Assembly: GCF_000194155.1 (NCBI RefSeq)
Contig: NZ_GL877878.1
Location: 918,974 to 982,973 of the forward strand
Direction: 5' to 3'
Source: Saccharopolyspora spinosa NRRL 18395
GTDB lineage: Bacteria > Actinomycetota > Actinomycetes > Mycobacteriales > Pseudonocardiaceae
DNA: 64,000 nt
The translations under genes were made by a program, and so were the position numbers. Shown piece by piece: positions 53,051 to 61,392 of the stretch (positions within the stretch are counted from its first letter, which is position 1; every line of letters starts with the position of its first letter). The notes under the pieces are model-generated. The model saw only the letters and a program-made list of their open reading frames with translations, did not search any database and was not told the origin of the DNA.

Positions 53051-55422
53051 CGCCGGTCTCCTCGCAGCTCGTCGAAGGCGTCGCGGAGGTGACCGGCGAG
53101 CTCGGTGGCCTCCGGCGCCAGCCCGGTGTCGGTGGTGATCCCGAACCCGATCCGCTCGCCCCAGCTGACAGCGCCGATCGCCACGCCCACGCCGTCTGCC
53201 AGCGACAGCACCGGCACGACCCCCGCGATGAGCGTCTCGCCGAGGTGGGTCGGACGACGCTGTCCCGGCATCACGGACACCACGGCGTTGAAGAAGCGAC
53301 GCTGGTAGATCTGCCGCACGACCCAAGCGTGCAGCGGCGCGGGCAGTACGCCAAGTGCCGCGAGCACGGCGCTGGTAGCGGCGGGCTGGCCGGTGCGGTC
53401 CGGCTCGGCAAGTCCGGCGGTGACCTCGGCGAGGCGGCGAGCTGGCACCATCGGCCCGACCGGCAGGTCGAGCGACAGCGAAACGGTGTGGTTGCCGGGC
53501 ACGCCGGTGCCCGCGCCGCCCCGCCCGGTGCGTGCGGTGCGCGGAACCATGACCCGGAACCGCTGGCCCGGTGCGGTGTCGCCGAGCGTCCGGTGCAGCG
53601 CCTCGGCCACCATGCCGAGCAGGAACGCCGTGCTGCTCACCCCGTGCGCGCGTGCGCAGGCGCGCACTTCGGCGGCCGGGAGCTCGACCTCCGCGTACGA
53701 CCGGTTTGGTGTGCTGCGCCCTGCCAGGCGGCTGGTCGGCGCGGGTCCGGCCCCCGTCAGACTCACCAATCCGCGCGCGACCTTCCGGGCTCGGCGGTAC
53801 CACGGCTGGTCGGCGCGACTCGGCGATGTCGCCGGATGCGGGCCGTCGCTAAGCAACCGCAGCAGCGTGCTGGTCACCGCGACACCGTCGCCCAGCGCGT
53901 GGTGCATCTTCGCCAGCAACGAGGCGTGGCCGGTGCCGGCGTCGTTGAGCAGCAGCAGCTCCCACGGTGGCAGATCCGTGCGCACCGGGGTGCCGAAGAA
54001 CTCCTCGATGATCGGATCCGCGCTCTGCCCGCCGTTCAGCTCGCGGCACCGCAGGTGATCACCGGCGTCGACCGCGTCGCTGTGAATCCACTGTGGCCGA
54101 TGACCGCGTCGCACGATCAGCCGTCGGGTCAGCATCGGCAATCCCGCTGCACGTTGGGAGATTCGCCGACCGATTGCTTCGCAGAGGTCCGATGTGGAGC
54201 GCTGCGGTCCTTCCATGTGCAGGACCGCGCCGGTGTGCTGGGAGATGACCGGGGTGGTGGCGTACACGAAGAACGCGTCCTGCGGGCGTAGCGGGCGGCG
54301 GCCGTGGTGGCGGGGCAGGTGCGCCAGCGCGGCCACCTGGTCGGTTAACTCGGCGGCCTGGCTGTGCTTGAGCGCCCGGTGTTCCCGCTGCGCGAGCTCG
54401 TCCGGCTCGGCCGCCCAGCGGCGCAACGTCCCGGTCAGATCGCTCTCCCGCAGGCACAGCTCGGCCAGCTCGGCGTCGGCCATGAGCTCGGCGTTCGCGC
54501 GCCCGTGCCCGGCGATCGGTTCGAACATCACCACGGCACGCCCGCAGGCCAGCGCCTCCAGCGCCGTGGCCCCGCCCGCGTTGGTCACCACCACGTCCGC
54601 GGTGGCCGTCAAACCGGGCATGTCAACGACCCAGCCCAGTGCGACGATCCGGTCGTCCGCGCGGTCGGCGAAGCGCCGTCGCAGCGCCGCGTTGCGACCG
54701 CAGGCCACGACGACGCGGTCGACTCCCTCGGCCAGCAGCGCCGCATCCACCGCGCGCTCGACGGAACCGAACCCGAGCGAGCCGCACGAGATCAGCACCG
54801 TGAAACCGGATTCCGGGAGCCCGAACGACCGCCGCGCCGCGGCCCGGTCGGCGGGCCGGAACGACGACACGACCGGCGGCACGCAGACCGCGCCGACGGC
54901 GTCCGGTTCCGCCCGCCGCATCGCCCGCAGGCTCGCCTCGCTCATCACGTAGTGCAGGTCGACCTCGGGGTAGACCCAGAACGGGTGCGGCGAGAAGTCC
55001 GACACGATCGCCGCCACCGGCATGTCCAGGCCGCCTCTGCGGCGCAGCCAGTCGAGCCCGGCGGTGCCCAGCGGATAGGTCGAGACGATCAGGTCCGGGG
55101 CGTGCTCGGCGATGGCCCGGCGCAGCAGCCGCCCGCTCCACGCGCCGACGAACCGGCGGGAGGCGTTGGCGAACCAGCGGTAGCGCCACAGCGACTCGTA
55201 GAAGAAGTCGTAGAGCCACGGCGTGGATTCGACGTTGGTGACGTAGATCCAGTTGAACGTCGCGGGCACCCACCGGCCCATCGTGCGCAAGGCGTCCAAC
55301 CAGGCGATTTCGCACCCCGGCCACACCCGCCGGGCCGCCTCCTCGACGGCGCGGGCGGTCGCGTTGTGGCCCTCGCCGATGGTGGCGCTGATCAGTAGCA
55401 CTCGACGCGGCTGGACGGTCAC
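53047..55422 (-). CDS. Glycosyltransferase (GT28/MGDG-type) fused to WS/DGAT acyltransferase
   Basis: A single 791-residue frame. Residues 1 to about 370 are a UgtP/MGDG-synthase-like glycosyltransferase: VLLISATIGEGHNATARAVE (acceptor/lipid loop), PDLIVSTYPLGTAGLDWL, VLISCGSLGFGSVERAVDA, and TNAGGATALEALACGRAVVM with FEPIAGHGRANAE (nucleotide-sugar site). From about 377 a complete wax ester synthase/diacylglycerol acyltransferase follows: RPLRPQDAFFVYATTPVISQ at its start, the catalytic HHxxxDG as KMHHALGDGVA near residue 507, VMVPRTARTGRGG, GNHTVSLSLDLPVGP and a C-terminal LADGVGVAIGAVSWGERIGF. There is no stop or frameshift between them. The predicted protein would glycosylate a lipid and acylate it, or another acceptor, with acyl-CoA. 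It is the first gene of a three-gene operon facing the hopanoid genes. Confidence 0.88.
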   Translation of the reverse strand: MTVQPRRVLLISATIGEGHNATARAVEEAARRVWPGCEIAWLDALRTMGRWVPATFNWIYVTNVESTPWLYDFFYESLWRYRWFANASRRFVGAWSGRLLRRAIAEHAPDLIVSTYPLGTAGLDWLRRRGGLDMPVAAIVSDFSPHPFWVYPEVDLHYVMSEASLRAMRRAEPDAVGAVCVPPVVSSFRPADRAAARRSFGLPESGFTVLISCGSLGFGSVERAVDAALLAEGVDRVVVACGRNAALRRRFADRADDRIVALGWVVDMPGLTATADVVVTNAGGATALEALACGRAVVMFEPIAGHGRANAELMADAELAELCLRESDLTGTLRRWAAEPDELAQREHRALKHSQAAELTDQVAALAHLPRHHGRRPLRPQDAFFVYATTPVISQHTGAVLHMEGPQRSTSDLCEAIGRRISQRAAGLPMLTRRLIVRRGHRPQWIHSDAVDAGDHLRCRELNGGQSADPIIEEFFGTPVRTDLPPWELLLLNDAGTGHASLLAKMHHALGDGVAVTSTLLRLLSDGPHPATSPSRADQPWYRRARKVARGLVSLTGAGPAPTSRLAGRSTPNRSYAEVELPAAEVRACARAHGVSSTAFLLGMVAEALHRTLGDTAPGQRFRVMVPRTARTGRGGAGTGVPGNHTVSLSLDLPVGPMVPARRLAEVTAGLAEPDRTGQPAATSAVLAALGVLPAPLHAWVVRQIYQRRFFNAVVSVMPGQRRPTHLGETLIAGVVPVLSLADGVGVAIGAVSWGERIGFGITTDTGLAPEATELAGHLRDAFDELRGDRR

Positions 55423-55564
55423 CAGGCTGGATCCTTTCGCCCGATCCGTGCCTTCGAGGCTAACGTGACCGACCGGGATCGGCTGGCCGAGCGGCCGTGC
55501 CCAGAGATGTCCAAAGTGGATGCCGACAGGCGGCCACAGTGGATCCCGAGTGCCGAGAGGGGGG

Positions 55565-56194
55565 TCAGTCCGCGGGCAGCAGCGGACCGTGGCTGCCGAC
55601 GAGCCGGACGGTGCCGTCGGTGAGGCGGTAGGAGAGCCCGGCCACCGCGCAGCGACCCTCGGCCACCGCGTTGGCCAGCAGCGCGGAGCGCTCCAGCATC
55701 AGGTCACCGGTGCGCTGGATGTGCACGTCCACGATGTCGTCGACCTCGGTGACGCCGCCGGCGCGGGCAGCCAGCACGCTCGGCGTCACCCGCTCCACGA
55801 CGTCGCGGATGTAGCCGTGCGGCGCGGTGCCTTTGATGCACGCTTCCCGCGCGGCCGTGACCGCGCCGCAGGAGTCGTGCCCGAGCACCACGACCAGGGG
55901 CGCGCCGAGCACGCCGACGCCGTATTCGATGCTGCCGAGCACCTCGGAGCCGATGACGTGGCCGGCCGTGCGGACCACGAACAGATCGCCGAGCCCCTGG
56001 TCGAAGATGATCTCGGCGGCCAGCCGGGAGTCAGAACAGCCGAAGAGGACTGCGAACGGCCGCTGCGCCGGAGCCAGGGCGGCGCGGTGGTCGGCGTCCT
56101 GGTTCGGGTGCAGGCGGGCGTTGTCGACGAACCGGCGGTTGCCCCCCAGCAGTACTTCGTAGGCTTCGGCGGGCGAGGACGGCGGATTCGACAT
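55565..56194 (-). CDS. Beta-class carbonic anhydrase
   Basis: A 209-residue beta carbonic anhydrase. Zinc ligands: Cys and the Asp-Arg dyad in FGCSDSRLAAEIIFDQG, then VVLGHDSCGAV with His and Cys. VVRTAGHVIGSEVLGSIEYG is the usual helix-strand between them. It interconverts CO2 and bicarbonate in the cytoplasm. The ATG at 56194 is chosen. It is divergent from the ChrB-like gene. Confidence 0.93.
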   Translation of the reverse strand: MSNPPSSPAEAYEVLLGGNRRFVDNARLHPNQDADHRAALAPAQRPFAVLFGCSDSRLAAEIIFDQGLGDLFVVRTAGHVIGSEVLGSIEYGVGVLGAPLVVVLGHDSCGAVTAAREACIKGTAPHGYIRDVVERVTPSVLAARAGGVTEVDDIVDVHIQRTGDLMLERSALLANAVAEGRCAVAGLSYRLTDGTVRLVGSHGPLLPAD

Positions 56195-56288
56195 GTCGAA
56201 AAACTACCGCACGCAGGTTCGAAGCGATGCCGCTCAGCCCCCCATATGGGGTAGGTCACGTCGGCCGCGCGGCGCAGCAAGAGGTCCG

Positions 56289-56307
56289 ATGTAACGCGTG
56301 ATACATT
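56289..56307 (+). promoter_or_regulatory. Extended -10, leaderless promoter of ChrB-like gene
   Basis: TGATACATT (56299-56307) is an extended -10 (TGnTANNNT), and the GTG start lies seven bases beyond it. An imperfect palindrome ATGTA-ACGCGTGA-TACAT (56289-56306) covers it and has an ACGCGT core. This could be a regulator site, possibly for the ChrB-like protein itself. Confidence 0.5.
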
Positions 56308-56314
56308 TGTCCTC

Positions 56315-56863
56315 GTGACGGACGATCAGGTGATGAGGTGGCTGGTTCTCGTCGTGCGGCTGCCCGCGCAGCCATCGCGGCACCGCGTGGCGGTGTGGCG
56401 CGAGTTGCGCCGGGTCGGTGCGCTCTCGCTGGGCCAGGGCACCTGGACGCTCCCGGACGTGCCTGGCGTCGCCGCCGGCGTGGCGCGGGCCATCGAGCTC
56501 GCCGAGCGGGGCTCCGGTGAGGTCGTGGTGCTGGCTGCCACCGGGCGCGACGAACCCGATTCAGCTCGGCTGACGGAGATGTTCACGGCCGAGCGGCAGG
56601 AGGAGTGGACGGAGTTCCTGGCCGACTGCGGCAAGTTCGACGCCGAGATTGACAAGGAACTACGCAACGGCAAGCTGACAATGGCCGAGCTGGAAGAGGA
56701 GGAGCAGAGCCTGGAGCGGCTGCGCCGTTGGTACCGCGAGCTCAAAGCGCGCGACGTATTCGGCGCCTCGGCGGCCGCCGAGGCCCAGCAGCAGCTGCAG
56801 CACTGCGCCGACCGGTTGGCCGACTACACCGAGCAGGTCTTCCAAGCACTGCACCAGATGTGA
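56315..56863 (+). CDS. ChrB N-terminal-domain-like protein
   Basis: A 182-residue protein. The start VMRWLVLVVRLPAQPSRHRVAVWRELRRVGAL with GQGTWTLPDVP resembles the N-terminal domain of chromate-resistance protein ChrB. The C-terminal half is an acidic amphipathic helix (LRNGKLTMAELEEEEQSLER), again as in ChrB-related proteins. The ChrB C-terminal rhodanese-like domain is absent. ChrB relatives regulate or support metal export. A downstream MFS gene lies 38 bases away and may be co-transcribed. Confidence 0.72.
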   Translation: MTDDQVMRWLVLVVRLPAQPSRHRVAVWRELRRVGALSLGQGTWTLPDVPGVAAGVARAIELAERGSGEVVVLAATGRDEPDSARLTEMFTAERQEEWTEFLADCGKFDAEIDKELRNGKLTMAELEEEEQSLERLRRWYRELKARDVFGASAAAEAQQQLQHCADRLADYTEQVFQALHQM

Positions 56864-56900
56864 CCAAACGCGCCGAAGTGGACGACGAGGAGGTGGCCGG

Positions 56901-58066
56901 ATGTCCGGCACCGAGCAGGTGACCGGTCAACGCGCCGGGCAGGTTCTCCCGCTTTACGCGGCCGGATTCGTGACCGCCTTCGGCGCGCACAGCATCGCCG
57001 CCGGGCTGGGCGCCTACACGGGTTTCGCATCCCTGCTGGCACTGGGCCTGCTGCTGGCCGTCTACGACGGCGCCGAAGTGGTCCTCAAGCCGGTCTTCGG
57101 CGCGGTCACCGACCGGATCGGCCCGCGACCTGTGCTCTTCGGCGGGCTGCTCGCGTTCGCGGGCGCCTCGGCGGCGTTCGTCCTCGCCGGTGACCCGGCT
57201 GCGGTCGGTCTCGCGCGTTTCGGCCAGGGCGCGGCGGCCGCCGCGTTCTCCCCGGCCGCGGGGGCGCTGGTCGCCCGGCTGGCGCCGGACTCCCAGCACG
57301 GCCGCGCCTTCGGCAGCTACGGCGCGTGGAAGGGCCTCGGGTACACCCTCGGCCCGGTCCTCGGCGGCGTCCTGATCACCTTCGGCGGGTTCGACCTGCT
57401 CTTCGGCACGCTCGCCGGGCTCGCGCTCGCGGTGCTCGCGTGGGCGGTGCTGGCCGTGCCGGCGGTGCCGCCGCTGCCCGCCAAACCCTGTTCGATTTGG
57501 CCCGCCGGTTGGCCGCTCCCGGGTTCCTGCGGCCGACCGCGGCGCTGGCGGGCGCGACGGCGGCGCTGGCGGTGGGCGTCGGGTTCCTGCCGGTGGTGGG
57601 CGCGGTCGGTGGGCTGGGCCCGTTGGCAACCGGCGCGGCGGTGTCGGTGCTCGCGGCGACCGCGGCGTTGGTGCAGCCGTGGGCGGGCCGAGCGCGCGAC
57701 GCGGGGCGGCTGCCCGATGTGCCCGGCATGGCCGGCGGCCTAGCGGTCGCGGTGGCCGGATTGCTCGTGGCCGCGGTCGTTCCCGGGCTATTCGGGGTCC
57801 TCGTGGCCGCCGTTGCGATCGGTTTCGGCACCGGGGTCGTGACACCGTTGGGTTTCGCGCACCTGGCCGCCTCGACGCCGCGGGAGCGGCTTGGCCAGAC
57901 GATGGGATCGGCGGAGGTCGGGCGCGAACTGGGCGACGCGGGCGGCCCGCTGCTGGTCGGCGTGCTCGCCGCCGCTGCCTCCCTGGGGTGGGGCCTGACC
58001 GGTCTGGCGGTCGTCCTGTCGGTGCTGGTCGTGGCGTTGTGGGTGGGCGCCGCGAGCCGCCGGTGA
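56901..58066 (+). pseudogene. MFS transporter with a single-base frameshift
   Basis: A complete major-facilitator protein of about 388 residues is split over two frames. The first (ATG 56901, GAGGAGG upstream) holds helices 1-6 and the loop DGAEVVLKPVFGAVTDRIGP, the MFS motif A region. After VPAVPPLP near 57480 the sequence continues in another frame as ARQTLFDLARRLAAPGFLRP through the second six helices and STPRERLGQTMGSAEVGREL to the stop at 58066. One base added near 57485 would restore the frame. It may be real decay or a sequencing error. Substrate unknown; probably an exporter related to the ChrB-like gene beside it. Confidence 0.82.
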
Positions 58067-58375
58067 GCGATTTTTTGATCTCGCAACTACCGCCATCGCG
58101 GCGTATCGTTGTCGAGCGGTGATTCGTTCCCGGACCTCGGCGAAGAGTGGATGTCGGGGCCGTTGAGCGGTCGGCCGCGGAATCACGGGATGCTCGCTTG
58201 GTGTCCGGAGTCCGGACATGCCCTCGCGAACACCCGACAACCGGGGCGGCTCCCGCGTCGTGCGCGACGCGATGTGGCCCACCGGCTGGCGGTTTGTTCA
58301 CTGGGGGTAGCCACCAGTCGAGCTGGCCGGTGGTGAGACGGGCGAGGGGGCCGCCTCACCACCGGCGCTTCCCGG
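58067..58375. other. Convergent gap with no gene
   Basis: No frame looks coding. The last third holds the long hairpin that probably ends the LCP gene transcript. Confidence 0.5.
58326..58366 (-). terminator. Long perfect hairpin after the LCP gene
   Basis: GCCGGTGGTGAG (58326-58337) pairs perfectly with CTCACCACCGGC (58355-58366), 12 base pairs around a 17-base loop. It begins nine bases after the LCP stop codon on the minus strand. There is no T-run, as is common in actinobacteria. Confidence 0.72.
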
Positions 58376-59881
58376 TCAGTTGACGCACGGAACGCCGTTG
58401 GCGGTTATCGAGTCCGGGCTGGAACCGGCGTTCTGCTGCCGGTGCGCCCCGTCGAGCTGCACGGCGCGCGGCGGCGCGAAGCCAGGCGCGGCCGGCCCGT
58501 GGTAGTCGTCGCCGATGACCACCTGGACCCGGCCGCGGCGCAAGGACTCGTCGGACTCGATCGGCAGGCCCCCCAGCAGCGCCGAGATCCGGTTGGCGGC
58601 AGCGTCGCCCTCCGGGCCGTGGCGCACCACGGACTTGGTCCGCGCGGGCGCGTTGCCGACCTGGCCCACCTGTTCGCCCCGGTTGGCGAGTTCGGTCCGC
58701 ACGCGCTGGGCCAGCCCCGGTGTCTTCGTCGCGTTCAGCACGTCCACCCTCGCGGCCGGGGACTGGGACTTCGTCTCGCCTGGCTGCCCGGCTTCGGCCG
58801 CCGACGGGTCGATCGTGCTGCTGATCGCGGCCTTCACCTTGCGGGGATCGACCAGGATGGCGTCGCCGTCCTCGGGGGTCTGGTAGTCGGCGTTCTCGAT
58901 GGGGATGGTGGTGAACCGGACCGCGCCGCCGGCCAGCCCGCGCAGCCGGTCGGCGAACGCCAGCACGTCCCAATCCCGGTCCAGCACCACGGATTCCTGC
59001 AGCGACCCGATCAGTTCGCGCAGCCGAGACGGGTTGGCCAGCACACCGCCGGAGAGCACCGATTGCGTGAGCCCGGCCAGGAACGCCTGCTGGCGCACGA
59101 CGCGGTCCAGGTCGCCGCGCGGCAGCCCGTGCCGCTGGCGCACGAACGCAAGCGCGTCCGGGCCGGAGATCGTCTGCGGCCCGGCTGGGAAGTTCGCGCC
59201 CGAGTAGGAGTCCCGGGCGGGCGTCAGCAAGCACACCGGGACGCCGCCGACGGCCTCCGTGATCCGCGCGAAGCCGAGCAGGTTGACCTCGGCGTAGTGG
59301 TCGACCGACACGCTGGTCAGCTGCTCGACGGTGCGCACCAGCAGCTTTCGCCCGGCGTCGCCGCCGAGCCGCGCCAGCTCCGGGGGGTCGGTGGTGCCGC
59401 GCTTGGTCTGCGTGGCGATGGCGTCGTCCTTGCCCCTGCCGTAAGCGGAATTGATCTTGTGGCGGCCGAAGCCCGGGATCTGCACGTAGGCGTCGCGGGG
59501 GAAGGAGAACCCGACGGCGCTGGATCCGTCATTGGGGATGTGCAGCAGGATGATCGTGTCGGTCAGCGCCGCGTCGTTGGCCCCGGCGTGCAACTCCCGG
59601 AGCACGTTCTCGGGCAGCGGGTTGCCGTGCGCGTCGGTTCGGCTGTCCATGCCGACCAGCAGGATGTCGGTCGCCCCGTCGGCCCCGGCCCCGTCGGTGA
59701 CGTCGCTGGTCGCGAGGCCGTTGAGCAGGTGCCGGTAGTTGGACCACGCGTATCCCGTCACCGCCAGGACCGACCAGCACAGCACGGTCACCGCGGCGCG
59801 AGCGCTGGCGCGGGCGCGGTCCGCGGGTCGGCGGCTCGCGGGCCTGCTGGCGGCCGCTCGGGCGTTGCGGTGCGGTGGCAC
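58376..59881 (-). CDS. LytR-CpsA-Psr (LCP) family protein with LytR C-terminal domain
   Basis: A 501-residue protein. A basic N-terminus and one membrane segment (AAVTVLCWSVLAVTGYAW) lead to an extracellular LCP domain (about 70-330): DILLVGMDSRTD, IPNDGSSAVGFSFPRDAYVQ, KINSAYGRG, VNLLGFARITEAVGGV and DALAFVRQRHGLPRGDLDRV, with the Arg and Asp residues that bind polyprenyl pyrophosphate. A LytR_C domain follows (VDVLNATKTPGLAQRVRTEL). Such enzymes attach arabinogalactan or other polymers to peptidoglycan. GGAGG precedes the GTG at 59881. Confidence 0.9.
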   Translation of the reverse strand: MPPHRNARAAASRPASRRPADRARASARAAVTVLCWSVLAVTGYAWSNYRHLLNGLATSDVTDGAGADGATDILLVGMDSRTDAHGNPLPENVLRELHAGANDAALTDTIILLHIPNDGSSAVGFSFPRDAYVQIPGFGRHKINSAYGRGKDDAIATQTKRGTTDPPELARLGGDAGRKLLVRTVEQLTSVSVDHYAEVNLLGFARITEAVGGVPVCLLTPARDSYSGANFPAGPQTISGPDALAFVRQRHGLPRGDLDRVVRQQAFLAGLTQSVLSGGVLANPSRLRELIGSLQESVVLDRDWDVLAFADRLRGLAGGAVRFTTIPIENADYQTPEDGDAILVDPRKVKAAISSTIDPSAAEAGQPGETKSQSPAARVDVLNATKTPGLAQRVRTELANRGEQVGQVGNAPARTKSVVRHGPEGDAAANRISALLGGLPIESDESLRRGRVQVVIGDDYHGPAAPGFAPPRAVQLDGAHRQQNAGSSPDSITANGVPCVN

Positions 59882-59961
59882 GGATACCTCCGGCGGGTGC
59901 GCCCCAGGCGCTGCTCGGACCTCGGTGACGCCTTCAGCATCCCACTCACCAGGGCATTCAG

Positions 59962-59987
59962 CAGATCATCCGATAGCGGATGATCTG
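59962..59987. repeat. Perfect 11-bp inverted repeat upstream of LCP gene
   Basis: CAGATCATCCG-ATAG-CGGATGATCTG, 11-base arms and a 4-base spacer, about 80 bases before the LCP start and 67 past the acetyltransferase stop. Spacing and symmetry suit either an operator or a compact hairpin. Confidence 0.6.
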
Positions 59988-60013
59988 ACGACGCACCGTA
60001 ACAGATATGTTCG

Positions 60014-60046
60014 TCCACTGCGGACGGTGCGAAAGGCCACAGTGGA
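60014..60046 (-). terminator. Stem-loop after acetyltransferase
   Basis: TCCACTG (60014-60020) pairs with CAGTGGA (60040-60046) over a 19-base loop, just after the acetyltransferase stop on the minus strand. A plausible but weak terminator. Confidence 0.35.
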
Positions 60047-60053
60047 TTTTCGG

Positions 60054-60620
60054 TCAGTCCTGGGGCGCGCCGAGTGTCGGTCCGCTGGGCAGGTCCCCCT
60101 GCCGGATGCGGTAGACCTGCAGCGAGGTGTCGTAGTACTTGGTCGTTTCGCCGACCCACTCCATGCCGATGCGTTCGGCGGTGGCGATGGCGCGGGTGTT
60201 GTCCGGCAGCGCCAGACCGAAGACCGCGTCGATGTCGAAGGTGAACGCCCAGCGCAGCAGTGCGGAGGCGGCCTCGGTGGCGTAGCCGTGGCCCCAGACC
60301 TCCGGGCGCAGCTGCCAGGTCAGTTCCAGGTCGTGGTCGTACGGCGGGAGCATCCGCAGCACCAGTCCGCCGACCACCACGTCGTCGGACCGGCGCTGCA
60401 TCGCCCACCGCCCGGTGGGCGGCACCAGGTTCGGCTGCGACTCGATCCAGGCCTGCACGACGGCGCGCATCGCGGCGAGATCGGCGACGTTGGCGACGAC
60501 GGGAGTGAGCCACTCGGTCACCTCGGGGCGGCCGTAGAGCGCGAGCGCGGCCTGCACGTCGCTGTCGCTGGTGGTCCAGTCGCGCACGATCAGGCGGTCG
60601 GTTGTCAGGGGAGACTGCAT
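60054..60620 (-). CDS. GNAT family N-acetyltransferase (RimJ/RimL-like)
   Basis: A 188-residue acetyltransferase of the Acetyltransf_3 type. It starts TTDRLIVRDWTTSDSDVQAA, then VVGGLVLRMLPPYDHDLELT, WQLRPEVWGHGYATEAASAL with the acetyl-CoA loop PEVWGHGYATEA, and ALPDNTRAIATAERIGMEWV. It may modify a protein N-terminus or a small amine. The ATG at 60620 is chosen. A promoter is not obvious. Between it and the DUF5313 gene lie about 170 bases with nothing clear. Confidence 0.87.
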   Translation of the reverse strand: MQSPLTTDRLIVRDWTTSDSDVQAALALYGRPEVTEWLTPVVANVADLAAMRAVVQAWIESQPNLVPPTGRWAMQRRSDDVVVGGLVLRMLPPYDHDLELTWQLRPEVWGHGYATEAASALLRWAFTFDIDAVFGLALPDNTRAIATAERIGMEWVGETTKYYDTSLQVYRIRQGDLPSGPTLGAPQD

Positions 60621-60794
60621 GACGGCCCTCGCCTTCGGCGACGCTGGGGGGAAGCACTCCTGATTCTAGTTCGCGCACGTCGGCGGACATTCTGTCGATT
60701 ACATCTATTTCGTCAGTGTCGACTGAAATAAACTGTAGCTTGCGCGGTCGCCGACCGGTGGGCCAACGCACGCGCCTACCCGGGGAGTGACTGG

Positions 60795-60929
60795 TCAGTG
60801 ATCGGCCCGCAGCGGGGGCAGGGTGCCTGCGGCGTCGAAGCCCCAGTCTTGGGGTTCGCCGAGCGCGATCATGTCGGGGTGGCCGGCGACCTCTTGGGCG
60901 TAGGCCTCGGAGACCTCGATGCGGGGCAT
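60795..60929 (-). CDS. Possible small protein or 3' remnant
   Basis: Forty-four residues from ATG 60929 (PRIEVSEAYAQEVAGHPDMI then ALGEPQDWGFDAAG), with a protein-like composition. The same frame continues upstream as LLPRGCPACNTLS, so this may be the end of a lost Cys-containing protein. No ribosome site is clear. I do not recognise it. Confidence 0.3.
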   Translation of the reverse strand: MPRIEVSEAYAQEVAGHPDMIALGEPQDWGFDAAGTLPPLRADH

Positions 60930-60975
60930 CGACAGGGTGTTGCACGCGGGACATCCTCGTGGCAGGAGCCGGCCG

Positions 60976-60981
60976 TAGGCT
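60976..60981 (+). promoter_or_regulatory. Leaderless-type -10 before DUF5313 gene
   Basis: TAGGCT ends six bases before the ATG at 60988, with no Shine-Dalgarno between. Same arrangement as at several other genes here. Confidence 0.4.
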
Positions 60982-60987
60982 GGGCGA

Positions 60988-61386
60988 ATGCCAGTGAAGC
61001 GCCCGAATCCCGCCCGGTGGCTGCGCTACCAGTACGGCGGCAAGCTCCCCGAGCGTTACCGGGAGTGGGTGCTGCGCGACGCCACTTGCAAGACGTGGGT
61101 GCTGCGGGTGCTGATCCGGGGCCTGATCCAGATCGTGCCGCTGGGACTCGCGCTGTTCCTCGGGCTCGGACTGCTGGGCGGGTCGTGGCCGATCGCCGCG
61201 GGCGCGCTGCTGCTGGGCATCCTCGTGGTGGGTCGAATCGTGGTGACCAGCGCGGTGGACAGCGTCGACGCGCGGCTCGTCCGCTACGGCTATCCACCCG
61301 GCCACGGCTCGGCGGTTCGGAGGCAGCGCGATGCCGAGGCCGCCGACCGGTACCGCGCCGTCTGGCGCCAGCCGCCGCAGGCGTAG
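60988..61386 (+). CDS. DUF5313 family membrane protein
   Basis: A 132-residue protein. PNPARWLRYQYGGKLPERYREWVLRDATCKTWVLR is, in pattern, the DUF5313 start, then two membrane segments (VPLGLALFLGLGLLGGSW and AGALLLGILVVGRIVVT) and a basic C-terminus with VRYGYPPGHG. Function unknown; found widely in Pseudonocardiaceae and mycobacteria. Likely leaderless. Convergent with the stress-protein gene six bases on. Confidence 0.85.
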   Translation: MPVKRPNPARWLRYQYGGKLPERYREWVLRDATCKTWVLRVLIRGLIQIVPLGLALFLGLGLLGGSWPIAAGALLLGILVVGRIVVTSAVDSVDARLVRYGYPPGHGSAVRRQRDAEAADRYRAVWRQPPQA

Positions 61387-61392
61387 CGCGAA

